This document shows, piece by piece, positions 47,231 to 57,369 of a stretch of DNA of 64,000 nucleotides. The first letter of the stretch is position 1; the number at the start of each line of letters is the position of its first letter. Under the pieces are notes generated by a model that ran no database searches, was not told where the DNA came from, and saw only the letters and a program-made list of their open reading frames with translations. The DNA comes from Niebla homalea (Eukaryota > Ascomycota > Lecanoromycetes > Lecanorales > Ramalinaceae): the NCBI GenBank assembly GCA_019925105.1, contig JAHGAU010000003.1, positions 124,001 through 188,000 on the forward strand. Reading direction: 5' to 3'. The translations under genes and the position numbers were made by a program.

Positions 47231-47251
47231 GTATTATCTGTACTGTCCGGT
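47231..47251 (-). repeat. Right terminal inverted repeat
   Basis: Perfect inverted match of 29393-29413. A G7 run follows immediately outside. Confidence 0.85.
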
Positions 47252-47702
47252 GGGGGGGTTTGTCCGGTTGGTAGGTGAGCTCTTCTACCGAGATGTGCGG
47301 CAATGTGCTCAGATATACACTACATTGGAGTCTGTTGAGCGGGCTCAGCTACGGCCTGTAGCTGACACTTGGAGGTTGAAGGAGAAGACGTGCGGAATGA
47401 CAAGGTCTGGCAACCAAAAAGCGAATCAATAGGGCTTATAGGAGCCCCCTCTCAAACCCTCCACTTGCCTGTCCACCTGCATGCATACCAATGAGTGTGG
47501 CATACGTCGCTGGGAGTCACAAGTAATCCTGAAGCGGTCAAACTCTTGCCCACCCAGCATCGGATGCGGAGGACTCAACTCAGCGTACTTTTATCAAACT
47601 GTGCGCGTGGATATATCCATTTGCGCATGAGCTGCGTGTAGACATACCAGGTCCCTCATTCGGATCGTGAACTGGCAGATCCAACGCTCCTGATCCCACT
47701 CG
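47252..47702. other. Intergenic right flank of the island
   Basis: Composition returns to normal at once. No gene is supported. Confidence 0.4.
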
Positions 47703-47870
47703 CAATTGCACAATGGACCCTGAAAATCTGGATGCAGGGGGCTAGGCCCGCCGGTGCGATGCGCCGATGCATGCAGCGGGACTGCAAAAGAGAAGTGAGG
47801 AAGGGAAGGGAATCCGATTGGTGGCCTCAATGTTTTAGCTCAACCTATCTTTGCTGGGAATGCGCGGTCG
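47703..47870 (+). repeat. Dispersed repeat R, right copy, plus 18-mer-type tail
   Basis: 47703-47817 matches 29242-29386. The continuing 47814-47870 matches 11159-11215, so the two repeat segments seen separately elsewhere are contiguous here. This copy may be the most complete one in the window. Confidence 0.7.
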
Positions 47871-48032
47871 ATGGGGGAGGGGGGGAGGTTGGTGCTGGGA
47901 GGGGTATAGTGCGTTTGAAGGGGGTCTCTCGGGAATATACTTTGGTGGCGAGCCGCGAGTCCAGGTCTACGTTCACGATTTGCAACACTGGTCTAAGGCC
48001 GACATTATTTTCATAATATGACCTGAAATCTA

Positions 48033-49671
48033 TCATGCCGTCTCCGCTCCTTGAGGCACGTTTACCGGCACAATACCACCAGCAGGCGAAGGCGGGTCTC
48101 CGCTCTGTGTCCCGGTCGCGCTCGAGTTCGCAGTGCCGGATCCAGCAGCAAGGACCGCCGGCTCCCCCACAACGCAAGCTTGCGACGCAATATTGGGATA
48201 CTGCACCGGATCTTCATCATACAGCGGATCGGTATCCATCTTATCGTCATCCGGAGCCACGTCAGGCTTTGGAATGGGAACCGTCGCATTCGTGCCCTGG
48301 AGCTGCCGTGCATGAAGACGATTGATAGAACGCGAGGTGAGTTGCGGTTTCGCCGCTGTGGAATTGCCCACGCCATCGAGGAAATGGGAGGGCCCCTCCC
48401 CATTCCGGATGGCGTCCGCGATCCTTCTCCCGTAGAATTCGTCCTTCCACGGGACGGAAGTATACATGACATCCCAGTAATAATATGGGTAGAAGGGAAT
48501 CACAGCTGGAATATTTCTGCCACTCATCCGCCGTCTCTCCGCTGGACTACCAATGTTGATGGGAGTGAGGGGATTCATGGCCGACCTTGGCGGCGTCGCG
48601 GGGGTCTCGCCCTCACCATAGATATCGATGGCGTAGGTTTGACCCGTCCAGAGTTTCAAATCTGATATGACGTCCCTAACGTTGGGTATGAGATAGTTGG
48701 CACCCCAATGGCCGATGAAGATGACACGGGATTTGCCGATCATGCGGCGACGGAAGGAGTCAAATGCGGGTTTCAGAACGTTAGCCTTGTAGGCGGCGTA
48801 CTCGGTGGGATGGGCGTGAAGCACATCGAGACGTTGCCGTCGGGACCATTGGCGGGGAAAGTCCGCTGGCACAAGCCAGGCATTGCGTCTGGTCTGTTCC
48901 CCCTCAGAGGGAGTGTTCATGGTGTAGTAAAGGAGGCTAGCAATGACTTCAACGACCATCTCTTCGCTCGGCACGACGTAGGCGCAGGGAAGACAAAGGG
49001 AAAACTTACGCGCCAACTGGACCGACGAATAGCAGCAGATCGTTCTTGACAGTTTGGAACAAGATCGATTCGTGTCCTTTTGCAAGTGCACCCACATCTT
49101 CACGGGTTAGTGATTCCTGTGACCGGTACGAGGCGGCCACATCTTGATTCACGTTGATCAAGCGAAATTGATACAAGGGGGTATTCTGCAAATCTATCGT
49201 TCCCGAGAATTCCACATTTAGCCCACCTGGAAGGGTTGTAAACTGCTGGAACATCCCAGCCACTGCCTCTAGAAGCCCCTTGCTGACCAGCCGTGTCGGA
49301 CAGCCAGCGGCGGGTGTGAGAGAAAATCGGATGGCGAAAGAGGGGCGCTGGGGGATGTCATATACATCCGTGGTCAGAAGAGGCCAGCGATCATAGCGTG
49401 GTGCATGGCCAACGCTGCTGAAGGGTTCCGATGTGGCATCCTTGATGATTTCCTCTACAACGTCGACCCAATCGTAGAGGACCAGGCGCTCGCTACTTTT
49501 GGTGATTGACGCCACTAGGTTTTTATAATTTAGATCGAGCTTGAGGCCTGTCGCGGACACACTGGAAGTGACATTGGCAGTCGTAGGATCCGAAGATGTT
49601 TGAGCATAGGATAGCCATGAGAAGGAGACGAAATAAAATAAAGCCAGGGCAGGATAAACCATTGTCAACAT
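48033..49671 (-). CDS. Putative secreted or membrane-anchored protein, unknown family
   Basis: Two exons, 49671-49010 and 48936-48033, join to 521 residues. The 73-nt intron is GTAAGT to GCTAG, and the junction gives LLLFVGPVGA-LLYYTMNTP. The N-terminus MLTMVYPALALFYFVSFSWLSYA is a signal peptide. The mature start is Thr/Ser-rich with NxT and NxS sites. Two moderately conserved-looking regions follow: residues 60-220 (VLYDWVDVVEEII, RFSLTPAAGCPTRL) and 245-400 (VIFIGHWGANYLIPN, PAVIPFYPYYYWDVMYTSVPW). The C-terminal 120 residues are disordered and Pro/Ala/Asp-rich. The junction region VKNDLLLFVGPVGALLYYTM may be a membrane helix. A longer upstream frame to 49845 exists but the signal peptide favours 49671. 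I do not recognise the family. Confidence 0.65.
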
Positions 49672-50414
49672 ACAAATTGCTCCAAAAAGAGCAGAGCAGG
49701 TCTCGTTCGGGATAACATTGGTCCCCCACATCTTCTTTATAGGGTCCCTTAAGAAATGTGACTTGGCTTGAAGATCTTGTTCTCCCTCGAACTGCCAGCT
49801 CCAGCTCCTGGATGGGGCTAATCGCGTAGAGAGTGAGACGCGCACATAGCAATTGTTCGCAAAATAGATCTACGATTAGGCGCCGAAAGACATCATAGCT
49901 ATGTCGAGCGAAGCACGAGCGCATCAAGCGCAACAGGTATCAGCGAAGGGGCGACTTGACTAATCCTGATCAAATATGAGCATCCTGAGTTGGAAGTATT
50001 TTTCTAGCTCAAACAAGATGACTGCGTGCGAGGCTGCATTGACCTCCGAGGCACGCGAGTGCTCCCCTGACCTGGCAGAACGAGTCTTGCCTCTCTTGGA
50101 GACTGCTTCTGGATGTTTTTGAACTTGCTGCCGTGGAGGAAAGAAGGATGGTGCGCAAGAACTTGTATCACGTGTTTGGCACCTGGTAGTTCTAGGGCTG
50201 AAAATGGACTCGCCTCGGCTGTTCGAGGTTCGGCCTCCAGAACTCCATTCCCGAGGGTCCCTCCATTCCCTCCATTCGCTTCCCTCAGTGCCCAAACTTT
50301 CGCAAGTCTCATCAATCCATATGTCGCCAATGGGCTTACCCTGAGTGTATAATCCTGCCATTGGCCACTCGCGTCATATCCGTGCTCATCATCTCGATCG
50401 CCCAGTGATGTAGA
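49672..50414. other. Intergenic (divergent promoters)
   Basis: Short Ser/Arg-rich frames on both strands between divergent genes; none is supported as coding. Confidence 0.35.
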
Positions 50415-51705
50415 ATGGTGTCCTCACACTCCGCGCCAAAGTTCCCTTCTCATTCCTCTCCGCGAGTATGGCTCGTCACCGCCGCTGCTACACCAATTGG
50501 AACGAGCATCTGCAAACATGCGCTGGAACACGGTGATAGTGTTGTGTGTGGCATGCTACCCTCTCAGTTGTCCTCCCTGGAGCAAGAATATGCCACATTC
50601 CGTGCTGAAGCCGAGATAGAGGAGGAGAGGGAAGATGACAGCGGTGACTTCAGGTCACTCTACAAGGAGCAAAGAGCTGGTCGATGGGAGGGCCGATGTA
50701 AAATCGTGGCGCTGGATGGGAGGTAAGGATGTGCGTATATCTGCCTTGATGCCGTCCTCGGTCGTACTTTGCGGTTGATCCTGCACCGTCCTTACGTATC
50801 CTGTGACTTGACTAGGTTAGTAGCGAGCTGCCAGTCAGCAATCGCTATCGCAGAAGCCGACTTTGGAAATATAGACATCTTGGTCTGCGGCCAAGGCGAG
50901 ACGTTGATCGGCACCGTAGAAGAGGTAGGAAGCACCCCGCGAGCACGGAGTTTGGTGCGGCAGATGTTTGAAACCAACTTCTTCGGGCCGGTCAATGTCA
51001 TCAAGGCCGCCTTACCAGGGATGAGGAACAGAGATAGATGTGGGAGTCATATCATCATCCTATCGAGCGTTGGTGGGACAATGCGCCCTCTACAACATCC
51101 TAGAGCTCTCTCGCTGATCATGCCCTTTCTACCTAGCAAATCATCTGGGCACGCCCGGCTTGGGAACCACATGCGCCGCTGGCTGGGCACTAGACGGCTT
51201 CTGCGATAGCCTGGCGTACGAAGTGGCGCCTTTCAATACCAGGATCAGCATTATACAGCCGAATTTGGAGGTCAACTTGTTGACACACAAGATCACTACT
51301 GCGCCAGCAATGGAGGAGTATGGGCCTGACAGGAACTCAGCGCCGCTCTTTCGCGCTATAACAGGGGGGTTGTTAGATCGTCTTGAGGGCCTACCAGCCG
51401 AACATGGATCTTCAGGGAGGTTTGTGAGCCATGAGGTTCAGAGTGTCGAGCCAGCGCTGGCTCCACCCATGCGGGATGCACTCTTAGCCGAGACGGTGTA
51501 CGCTATATTGGCAATAGCAGGGCACGAGAATCCGCCGGCTAGGCATATCGTAGGGTTTGAAGGGGTGGCGAGCGTAAAGGAGAAGTTGAAGACGGTCAGC
51601 GAGGAGTTGGAGGATTTTGTGGGATCCAGCTGCGCCGTCGACATTGAGCCCAGAGAGCATCCAATGGATTTCGGAGGAGATAAAGGAATGAATGGCGACG
51701 GTTGA
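50415..51705 (+). CDS. SDR-fold protein lacking the YxxxK pair
   Basis: Exons 50415-50722, 50816-51072 and 51137-51705 give 377 residues with 93- and 64-nt introns. The Rossmann start is VWLVTAAATPIGTSICKHAL, a relaxed TGxxxGxG motif. FGNIDILVCGQG stands where NNAG is expected, NFFGPVNVIKAALPGM follows, and IIILSSVG carries the catalytic Ser strand. Where YxxxK belongs the protein reads TTCAAGWALDGFCDSLAYE, so Tyr and Lys are both replaced (Thr and Gly). The C-terminus is an extended acidic tail. Fold assignment is firm, but the classical SDR proton relay is missing, so it may be a pseudoenzyme or use another mechanism. It is convergent with MED6, with stop codons about 15 bp apart. Confidence 0.82.
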
Positions 51706-51720
51706 GCCCCACAATTTTGT

Positions 51721-52848
51721 TCAACCTGGGCTCGCCGACTTGGGCGTAGCCACGCCAGCAGCCTTGCTCTTTCTCCTCGCCTTCTTGTCCTTCCCACTGG
51801 GTGTCACGCCCGCTTTTGCCGTGCCTGGCGTGCTCTTCCGTCTGCCTGTATCTGCAGACACACTCGTATCCAGGGGCGGAGGCACCTTCTTTGCAGTCGC
51901 CTTGAACGGCTGAGGGGTCGCAGACGTGGCGCTCGAGAAGGATGATGCCAGTGCCAGATTGGTTTTGCTTGTCAGCTTGAAGTTCCCTGGCTCTCCTACT
52001 AGGGGGTTCTCGTCCATGAAATCATTGCCATAGCGTATTGAAAGATCCCACGACTCCGCAAGCATGCGTACATCCTGTGGGTTGTCGTTGCCGGCGTGTT
52101 TGGGGGCTACTGAGGCTTTGGTGGTAATGGTGTCCTGTGTGTCCGGTCTAGGGGTGCCGGCGCTCGGCATTGGCGTGCCCTCTTTGCTGGTGGCCGCGGT
52201 TTGGAAGCTTGAGGATGGAGTGGTGTGCTTTGATGCTGTTGGAGGCAGGTAGGTGTGACCAAGTGATGGGGTGAAATCCGGCAGAGTGGATGCTGTAGAG
52301 AGGAGGTTGGTGAGGGAGGTGACTGCGGAGAGCAACCTGGAAGTGATGACAGAGCCCACAGATGGCGCCATATAGATGTTGTCATTGACCACATAATAGG
52401 AAGCCAGTCCCGTCACCTCATCTGCCATGCCCGGTCTCTTTCGCCGATTCTGCTTGCGGATGACCCAAACGCCGCTATTGATCAGCTTCTTGTCACCTTC
52501 CGACGGATCGTGTGTGACCATGAACTCGAGCCCTTGCATTGAGCGAAGCCGCTCCTCAAATTGAAGCCTCGTGCGCAGGATGTACGTGAGGTTTGGATTG
52601 TACATGGCCTGGGTGAATAGGGTGGCATTGTTGGAAGTCGCGTCAAAGAAGGGTGAACGGGCAAAGTAATAGAGAACTGCAGGTGACACGCATATTTCAG
52701 CAACAAAACCGGGGTGATGAAGGTGGAAAGTGGAAAGTGGAAAGTGGAAAGACTCACCGGTGTTGGTGTGGATTCCTCCCAGCTCCATTACCATCTCTGG
52801 AGATTTCCATTGGATCTCATCAAGGGGAGGATCGTTGGAGCTTTCCAT
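51721..52848 (-). CDS. MED6: Mediator complex subunit 6
   Basis: Exons 52848-52758 and 52676-51721 give 348 residues. The 81-nt intron (GTGAGT to CTGCAG) restores HTNT-VLYYFARSPFFD, the MED6 hallmark. The conserved N-terminal domain includes LDEIQWKSPEMV, NNATLFTQAMYNP, LRSMQGLEFMVTHDP and GVWVIRKQNRRKRPG. YYVVNDNIYMAPSVGSVI follows, where the protein binds the Mediator head. The remaining 170 residues are Ser/Thr/Pro/Lys-rich and end in a basic tail, as in other filamentous fungi. It acts in RNA polymerase II transcription in the nucleus. The intron carries four CTTTCCA units right after the donor (52723-52750 on the + strand as GTGGAAA). Confidence 0.95.
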   Translation of the reverse strand: MESSNDPPLDEIQWKSPEMVMELGGIHTNTGESFHFPLSTFHLHHPGFVAEICVSPAVLYYFARSPFFDATSNNATLFTQAMYNPNLTYILRTRLQFEERLRSMQGLEFMVTHDPSEGDKKLINSGVWVIRKQNRRKRPGMADEVTGLASYYVVNDNIYMAPSVGSVITSRLLSAVTSLTNLLSTASTLPDFTPSLGHTYLPPTASKHTTPSSSFQTAATSKEGTPMPSAGTPRPDTQDTITTKASVAPKHAGNDNPQDVRMLAESWDLSIRYGNDFMDENPLVGEPGNFKLTSKTNLALASSFSSATSATPQPFKATAKKVPPPLDTSVSADTGRRKSTPGTAKAGVTPSGKDKKARRKSKAAGVATPKSASPG

Positions 52849-53494
52849 GATATCGCTATGGCATCAGTAGGCTTGATTTGACAAAACCGCAAATTGGGCA
52901 ATGTCTGACTGATCTTCGTTGAGCTATGAATACACCATTGATTGGTGGAATGCAATCGACAAATCAACAAAATGCTAGAATAATTGCTAGCTCTTAAACG
53001 GTCTCTTTTCTAGCGGTGTTTCAGGGGTGTTTGGGTTAACCGGCCCGCTAAGGTCAACCTAAGGTAACCCCAACACCACCTCGGCCCCACCCTAAATGGC
53101 AGCTCAATCCCCTGAATTGATTCTGACGACAGCACTATCCAAACCAGCAACAATCTATCTTCGGGGAATCGGCCATTTGGAGGCATCATTCCGGTGGACC
53201 CTATCATTGCAATAATCACTCCGCGCGGCCTAAGTTGGTGATGATCGTCCATCACTTAAAAGCCGTCTGAAAACACTCTATTCTTATTATATCCGCACAA
53301 TGAAAATGACCGTAATTGCACCACTCCCTGCGTGGGCAGGAAAGCTCGACGTCCCATGCATATCTCAAAAAATCAGCCGGACGCTTTCCCAAAATCTAAC
53401 ACGTACACTCAACACCCCCCAATTGTCCAAAGTCTTACTATTCCACAATGACACAATCCAGACCACGTGGAACCCCGAGTGAACCCAGCCCCCT
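52849..53494. other. Intergenic, nothing recognised
   Basis: Upstream of MED6 and downstream of the secreted-protein gene. No gene, RNA or repeat is supported. Confidence 0.35.
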
Positions 53495-54577
53495 TCAACG
53501 CCTTACCTTCCTCATCTTCGGTGGCCCCCCTTGATAATGATGATGATGCCATCCGCCGTGCGGCATTGTCGTAGGCCGGCCAGGGAATCCCGGGAACGTC
53601 CCTGTACCAGCACCTCCGGTACCAGTAGCCGTTGCAATAGGGAAGTAAGGAATACCACTCGACGGCTGCACCAAATTGCTGGTGAATGTATTGACCGGCC
53701 AGGGCGCCGTACCAATCGCTGCTGCTCTTCTTTTCATCGGTGTTTGCAAAGGATTAGCCGACGCAACCACCTTGGCGTTTGCAGCGCTTCCACTGCCGCT
53801 ACCGGAGCAGGCACCGGGGTCCTGAGCGGCGGCGGGGAATACAGCGCCGGTGTTGCATTCGCCGTTGGCAAACAATGCGGTGGAGGAGTATGGGAGGGTG
53901 GAGGGCGGGTTACGCAGGACGGTGTACTCCGTGCCGCCGAAGACGCCAAAGGAGTCTTCGCAGGAGGTTTGGCCGATGTTGGCGTCGGATTGGATGAGGT
54001 AGAGGTCGATGTGGAGTATGCCGGAGGCTTGGTCGGTTTCTGTGACGAGATGTCAGCGGGACTTGAGCACGGAAATTCTGGAGATGGGATAGAGAGCATC
54101 CAAGTTGGTGGAGGAATGGCAGAGCATGGCGTAGGTAAGACATGAGGAGGGCCGGCTTTTTTGCCCATGCGAGAGGGAAAAGGTAAGGTTAAGAGGAAGC
54201 CAATTGGTATGAAGTCGAAGATTAGGCCACTTACGACACTGAGCGCAGATGTCCACAAATTTGAAGTACTTCTGGAAGTAAGGAATATACACAGTCTCGC
54301 ACTTCTCGAACGCCGTCGCCGTATCGCTCAAAGCCGCCGAGTAGGGGTTCGCGGCGGTGCCATCTCCAAGGGGTGTGGCGACGTTGCCGGATACTTCTTG
54401 ATTTCCATTACAGGAGTATTGTGTCAGTCCTGAGGCGTCAGGATACCCATAGTTGGAGAGGTGAACATTGTTGACCGCAGTGCAGGTGTCTGACTGTTGC
54501 TGGCGGGGAAAGTGGGGAACGCGATGAGCAATGACAGTGAGTGGTGCTAAGAAGAGGAGGGAAAAGAGAGGCAGCAT
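53495..54577 (-). CDS. Secreted Cys-containing protein with His/Gly-rich tail
   Basis: Exons 54577-54235 and 54039-53495 give 295 residues. The intron is 195 nt (GTAAGT to GTCACAG) and the junction reads DICAQC-QTDQASGILHIDL. The signal peptide is MLPLFSLLFLAPLTVIA. The secreted core (about 20-200) holds DTCTAVNNVHL, TQYSCNGNQEV, FEKCETVYIPYFQKYFKFVDICAQC, GQTSCEDSFGVFGG and NGECNTG. Eight or more cysteines are spaced as in a disulphide-stabilised enzyme or binding domain. A Gly/Ser/Ala linker with CSGSGSGS and a Pro/Gly-rich tail with GGWHHHHYQGG end the protein. The tail could bind metal or the wall. I do not recognise the family; an extracellular hydrolase is conceivable. Confidence 0.72.
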
Positions 54578-54980
54578 TTTGCAAGCGGAAAAATGATACA
54601 ATAAGGATCTTGAGTTGAAGGAGGGATAGCAGTGCTTGCCAGCGAGCACTGAATACTATGAAATGAGAGTAGAGAAACGAAGGAAGGAGCTTGAGGAGAA
54701 GGAGATGTTTTGTGAATAACAGGACATGGGCTATCTTTTATACTGACACTGCAGGCCTCGTCTGATACCCCCTTCACCCATCCCATCCTTCCAAGGTGGA
54801 TGTGTGTGCAGCGTGGAAAAACCCATGTCTGCGGTTTCAGAGTTGCGAGCTTTGTGAGCCTTGACGCCGTGACCTGCGATAATGGTGTTTCTCCCTCGTC
54901 CTCTCGGTTGCTTGAGACAATACACCAACCAGGAATTACGGAATTGTTTAACGACATGGGTAGATTAAATCTCAGGGCCC

Positions 54981-55055
54981 GCTGAGTATGCAGCCGCTGA
55001 GTATGCAGCCGCTGAGTATGCAGCCGCTGAGTATGCAGCCGCTGAGTATGCGGCC
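54981..55055 (+). repeat. 15-bp minisatellite, five units
   Basis: Five tandem copies of GCTGAGTATGCAGCC, the last with one change (GCGGCC). It lies 400 bp upstream of the secreted-protein start, in non-coding sequence. Confidence 0.95.
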
Positions 55056-55146
55056 AACCGCCATCTGGGCCAATCCAACTCCGTGTTAGTCATGAGGCGT
55101 CCGCGCTACCTGTTTTGCATTGCTAGACATGAATCATGCTGTGCCT

Positions 55147-55232
55147 TGCATGGATCACACGTAGCCTCCAAACCAACATGGGTACCTGCATGGATCACAC
55201 GTAGCCTCCGAACCAACATGGGTACCTGCATG
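55147..55232 (+). repeat. 40-bp tandem duplication
   Basis: Two 40-bp units starting TGCATGGATCACACGTAGCC at 55147 and 55187, differing by one base, then the first bases of a third unit. Non-coding context. Confidence 0.92.
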
Positions 55233-55685
55233 AACGAGCTCCAAATGGTGAACCTATTCAGCGACATGGGTCTCAAGATGTCACCTCGGTGGTGTGATAA
55301 TCACTCAGCCAGAAGCGGACCAACACGGATGCGCAGATGGCAGCCTCAATGCATGCACACTACTTACGAATTCTTTTTGTCGCTGGGATGGAGGTGTCCT
55401 TCATTGTCGGACTACAGCCAAGGTCAGAAAGTGGTAGCCCCCCCTGATGCTCAGGGGGCGGCGCAATACCGACTCAGCTGACCCGGCTGTTAACCCCACT
55501 ACAATCATATATCCAGTATATTAAGGATTGAACTTAAAGGGTCGACAGACAGGTATGAGCAGCGGCGAAGGATAGCTTCTTGCCCAAGTCATCCATTCAT
55601 TACACGCGGTCGTCCATCCATACAAGCAGATATACTTACAAGACGCGGAGATTTATTGCCTGGTAATCTGCATCAATTCATGGGT
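55233..55685. other. Intergenic, nothing recognised
   Basis: No supported gene; 3' flank of the basic repeat protein. Confidence 0.35.
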
Positions 55686-57002
55686 CTATTGACCGGGGTG
55701 ACAAATCACGCTAGCATTATGTGACTCGAGGAGAAAACGCACCCTCTTACCGCGCTTTTTTCCTGGCTTCTTACCTCTCGCACGCCCGTTGACCAAGATC
55801 CCACCTCTCATTGGCGACTCTCTTGACTGCCTTTCGCTCGGCTGCCGGTCTCTCGGCTGCCTATCTTGCGATGATCCATCTCTAGGCTGTTGGTGTCTGG
55901 ACCCTCTGTACTCCTCATCTGTGAACACCCTTCGGCCAGATTGTTGCCGTTGCTCACTTAGGTATCTATCCCTTGATCGTCTGAATTCTTCATCTGTGTA
56001 CGAGCGATGGCGAAACTTCTGCCGTCCGCTACTCGGCTCTCTCTTCTTTGACGGTCTATACTCTTCCCGCGTGTATACACGTTGTCCGGATCTCGGTCGT
56101 TCCTCGCTCTGACGTCTTTCTCTAGATCTCCTTTTACGATGGCTCGTGGTTATCTCAGACTCGTCATCAAAGTTCACGGCCATGCTCTGATTGTTTTTGG
56201 GCTGCTTGCTCGTGTCTCTACTGTTGTGACCATCTCCACTTGCAAGTCGGCTTTGCGTGGAGCGCCTATGGCTCGATGTTCCTCTTCCTCGCTCGTAGCT
56301 ATGTGGTCTGTTGCCAGATTCTCTTTGATGTTTCGAGTCTCTTTTTCGCCAGCTACTATCATGGCGCTTGACGCCATGTCGAAATCTTCGATCGTCACCA
56401 CCTGGTTGAAGCTAGGGTCAGAATATGTTCGATGAATGGCAAGGGTATAGATCGACCTCACAATAATTCATCCAGTACCTTTGGTACAGGTCGTTGGCCG
56501 ATGAGACAAAGTCCTCTCTGTGGTCGATAACATACACAAATAGCTTATGATTGCTGTTGCCGGGCTTCATACTTCTCGTGTAGACTCTCCATGGATCCAA
56601 GACGACCGTCTCATCGCACTTCGCATCTCTGCATGCCTCCAAACACGGTGGAGTCTTGGCCCCCGCGAAACAGCGTCGTATGACTATTCTGAGGACCCTC
56701 TTGGCTTCGTAATTGCACATCCATTCAATCGGTGTGCATTTAGCAAGAGCGATGATAGTCATGATGAATGTGTCATCTCCCTCAACTGTCCATGCGTCGG
56801 AGTGACGGTAACTTTTATACCATTCCCGCGCCTTACTAATATCGGCCTTTCTCGAGCGATATCTCCTTATCTTATTCTCCTTGCCGGTCCAATTAAACCA
56901 GAGGGTGCGTAAGGTCCTCCTTATACCGTGCAGATGGGAAGCAATGGGGAAACTGTCTCTGAAGTGAGGAGAAACTGCCCGTCGATACTTGTGATAAGCC
57001 AT
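55686..57002 (-). CDS. Basic Arg/Ser-rich repeat protein, unknown family
   Basis: Exons 57002-56462 and 56401-55686 give about 418 residues from MAYHKYRRAV. The 60-nt intron starts GTGAGG and ends CAACCAG, and the junction reads YWMNYC-GDDRRFRHG. Residues 1-185 are a folded-looking domain with several Cys and Trp (DAWTVEGDDTFIMTIIALAK, CFAGAKTPPCLEACRDAKC, VVLDPWRVYTRSM). The rest is very basic: HRKRRSRERRQ, then three imperfect repeats of the type SGxRVYTREEYR / HRSYTDEEFRRSRDR / SGRRVFTDEEYRGSR, then RQPRDRQPSERQS. It ends GKKPGKKRGKRVRF. A signal-like upstream frame (MFKSLFFVAVIQRLAAII at 57060) is in a different phase; a further intron could link it. RS-type composition hints at nucleic-acid binding but no RRM is seen. 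Confidence 0.6.
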
Positions 57003-57369
57003 GCTGGAATATGATCGCTGCAAGGCGTTGAATGACGGCGACAAAGAATAGAGACTTGAACATCATAGGGAACACTTCGAAAAGCGCAAGACTGACAGAC
57101 GAAGCGAAAGAGAATAAGCGGAAAGTTCAAGTAAGGCAAGATCAAGACGCGAGTGAAGCAATGTGTTTGCAAAATTGGTGAAGTTGTACAATGGCAGAGA
57201 TACTCATTCCGCCGTGTCGCAACGATACTGTGTGTCAAGGCGATCAAGCCTGACACGCCACTGGAAGTAACATTTCATCTATCCGTGCCAATTCCAGCGT
57301 GTTGTTTCTCATTCAGATTGCTTGTCCTTAATGAACGAGCGAGACTGATCGGGTCTAACGCCCTGGGGT

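Larger units (their letters stand above)
29393..47251. mobile_element. Outer terminal-inverted-repeat element, split by nested retrotransposons
   Basis: The ends are perfect 21-bp inverted repeats at 29393-29413 and 47231-47251, reading ACCGGACAGTACAGATAATA plus C. Further inside, 29447-29568 is an imperfect inverted copy of 46984-47107, including the shared block GGGATCATATACACGTACAC. Each arm holds about four imperfect 23-bp subunits of the type TATACACGTACACCCCC or TGCATGTACACCCC, resembling transposase-binding subterminal repeats. Subtracting the two inserted LTR elements and their TSDs leaves 29393-29807, 37440-37807 and 46984-47251, about 1.05 kb, with no coding capacity. This suggests a non-autonomous DNA transposon. 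No convincing target-site duplication is visible at its edges, so the exact outer boundary and superfamily are open. Confidence 0.7.

Noticed and set aside
48051..48665. + strand frame of 204 codons
   Set aside because: Antisense shadow of the secreted/membrane protein's second exon.
57060..57075. Signal-peptide start (MFKSLFFVAVIQ) for the Arg-rich protein
   Set aside because: It lies in a different phase from the main frame and no consensus intron was found to join them, so the internal ATG at 57002 was used.
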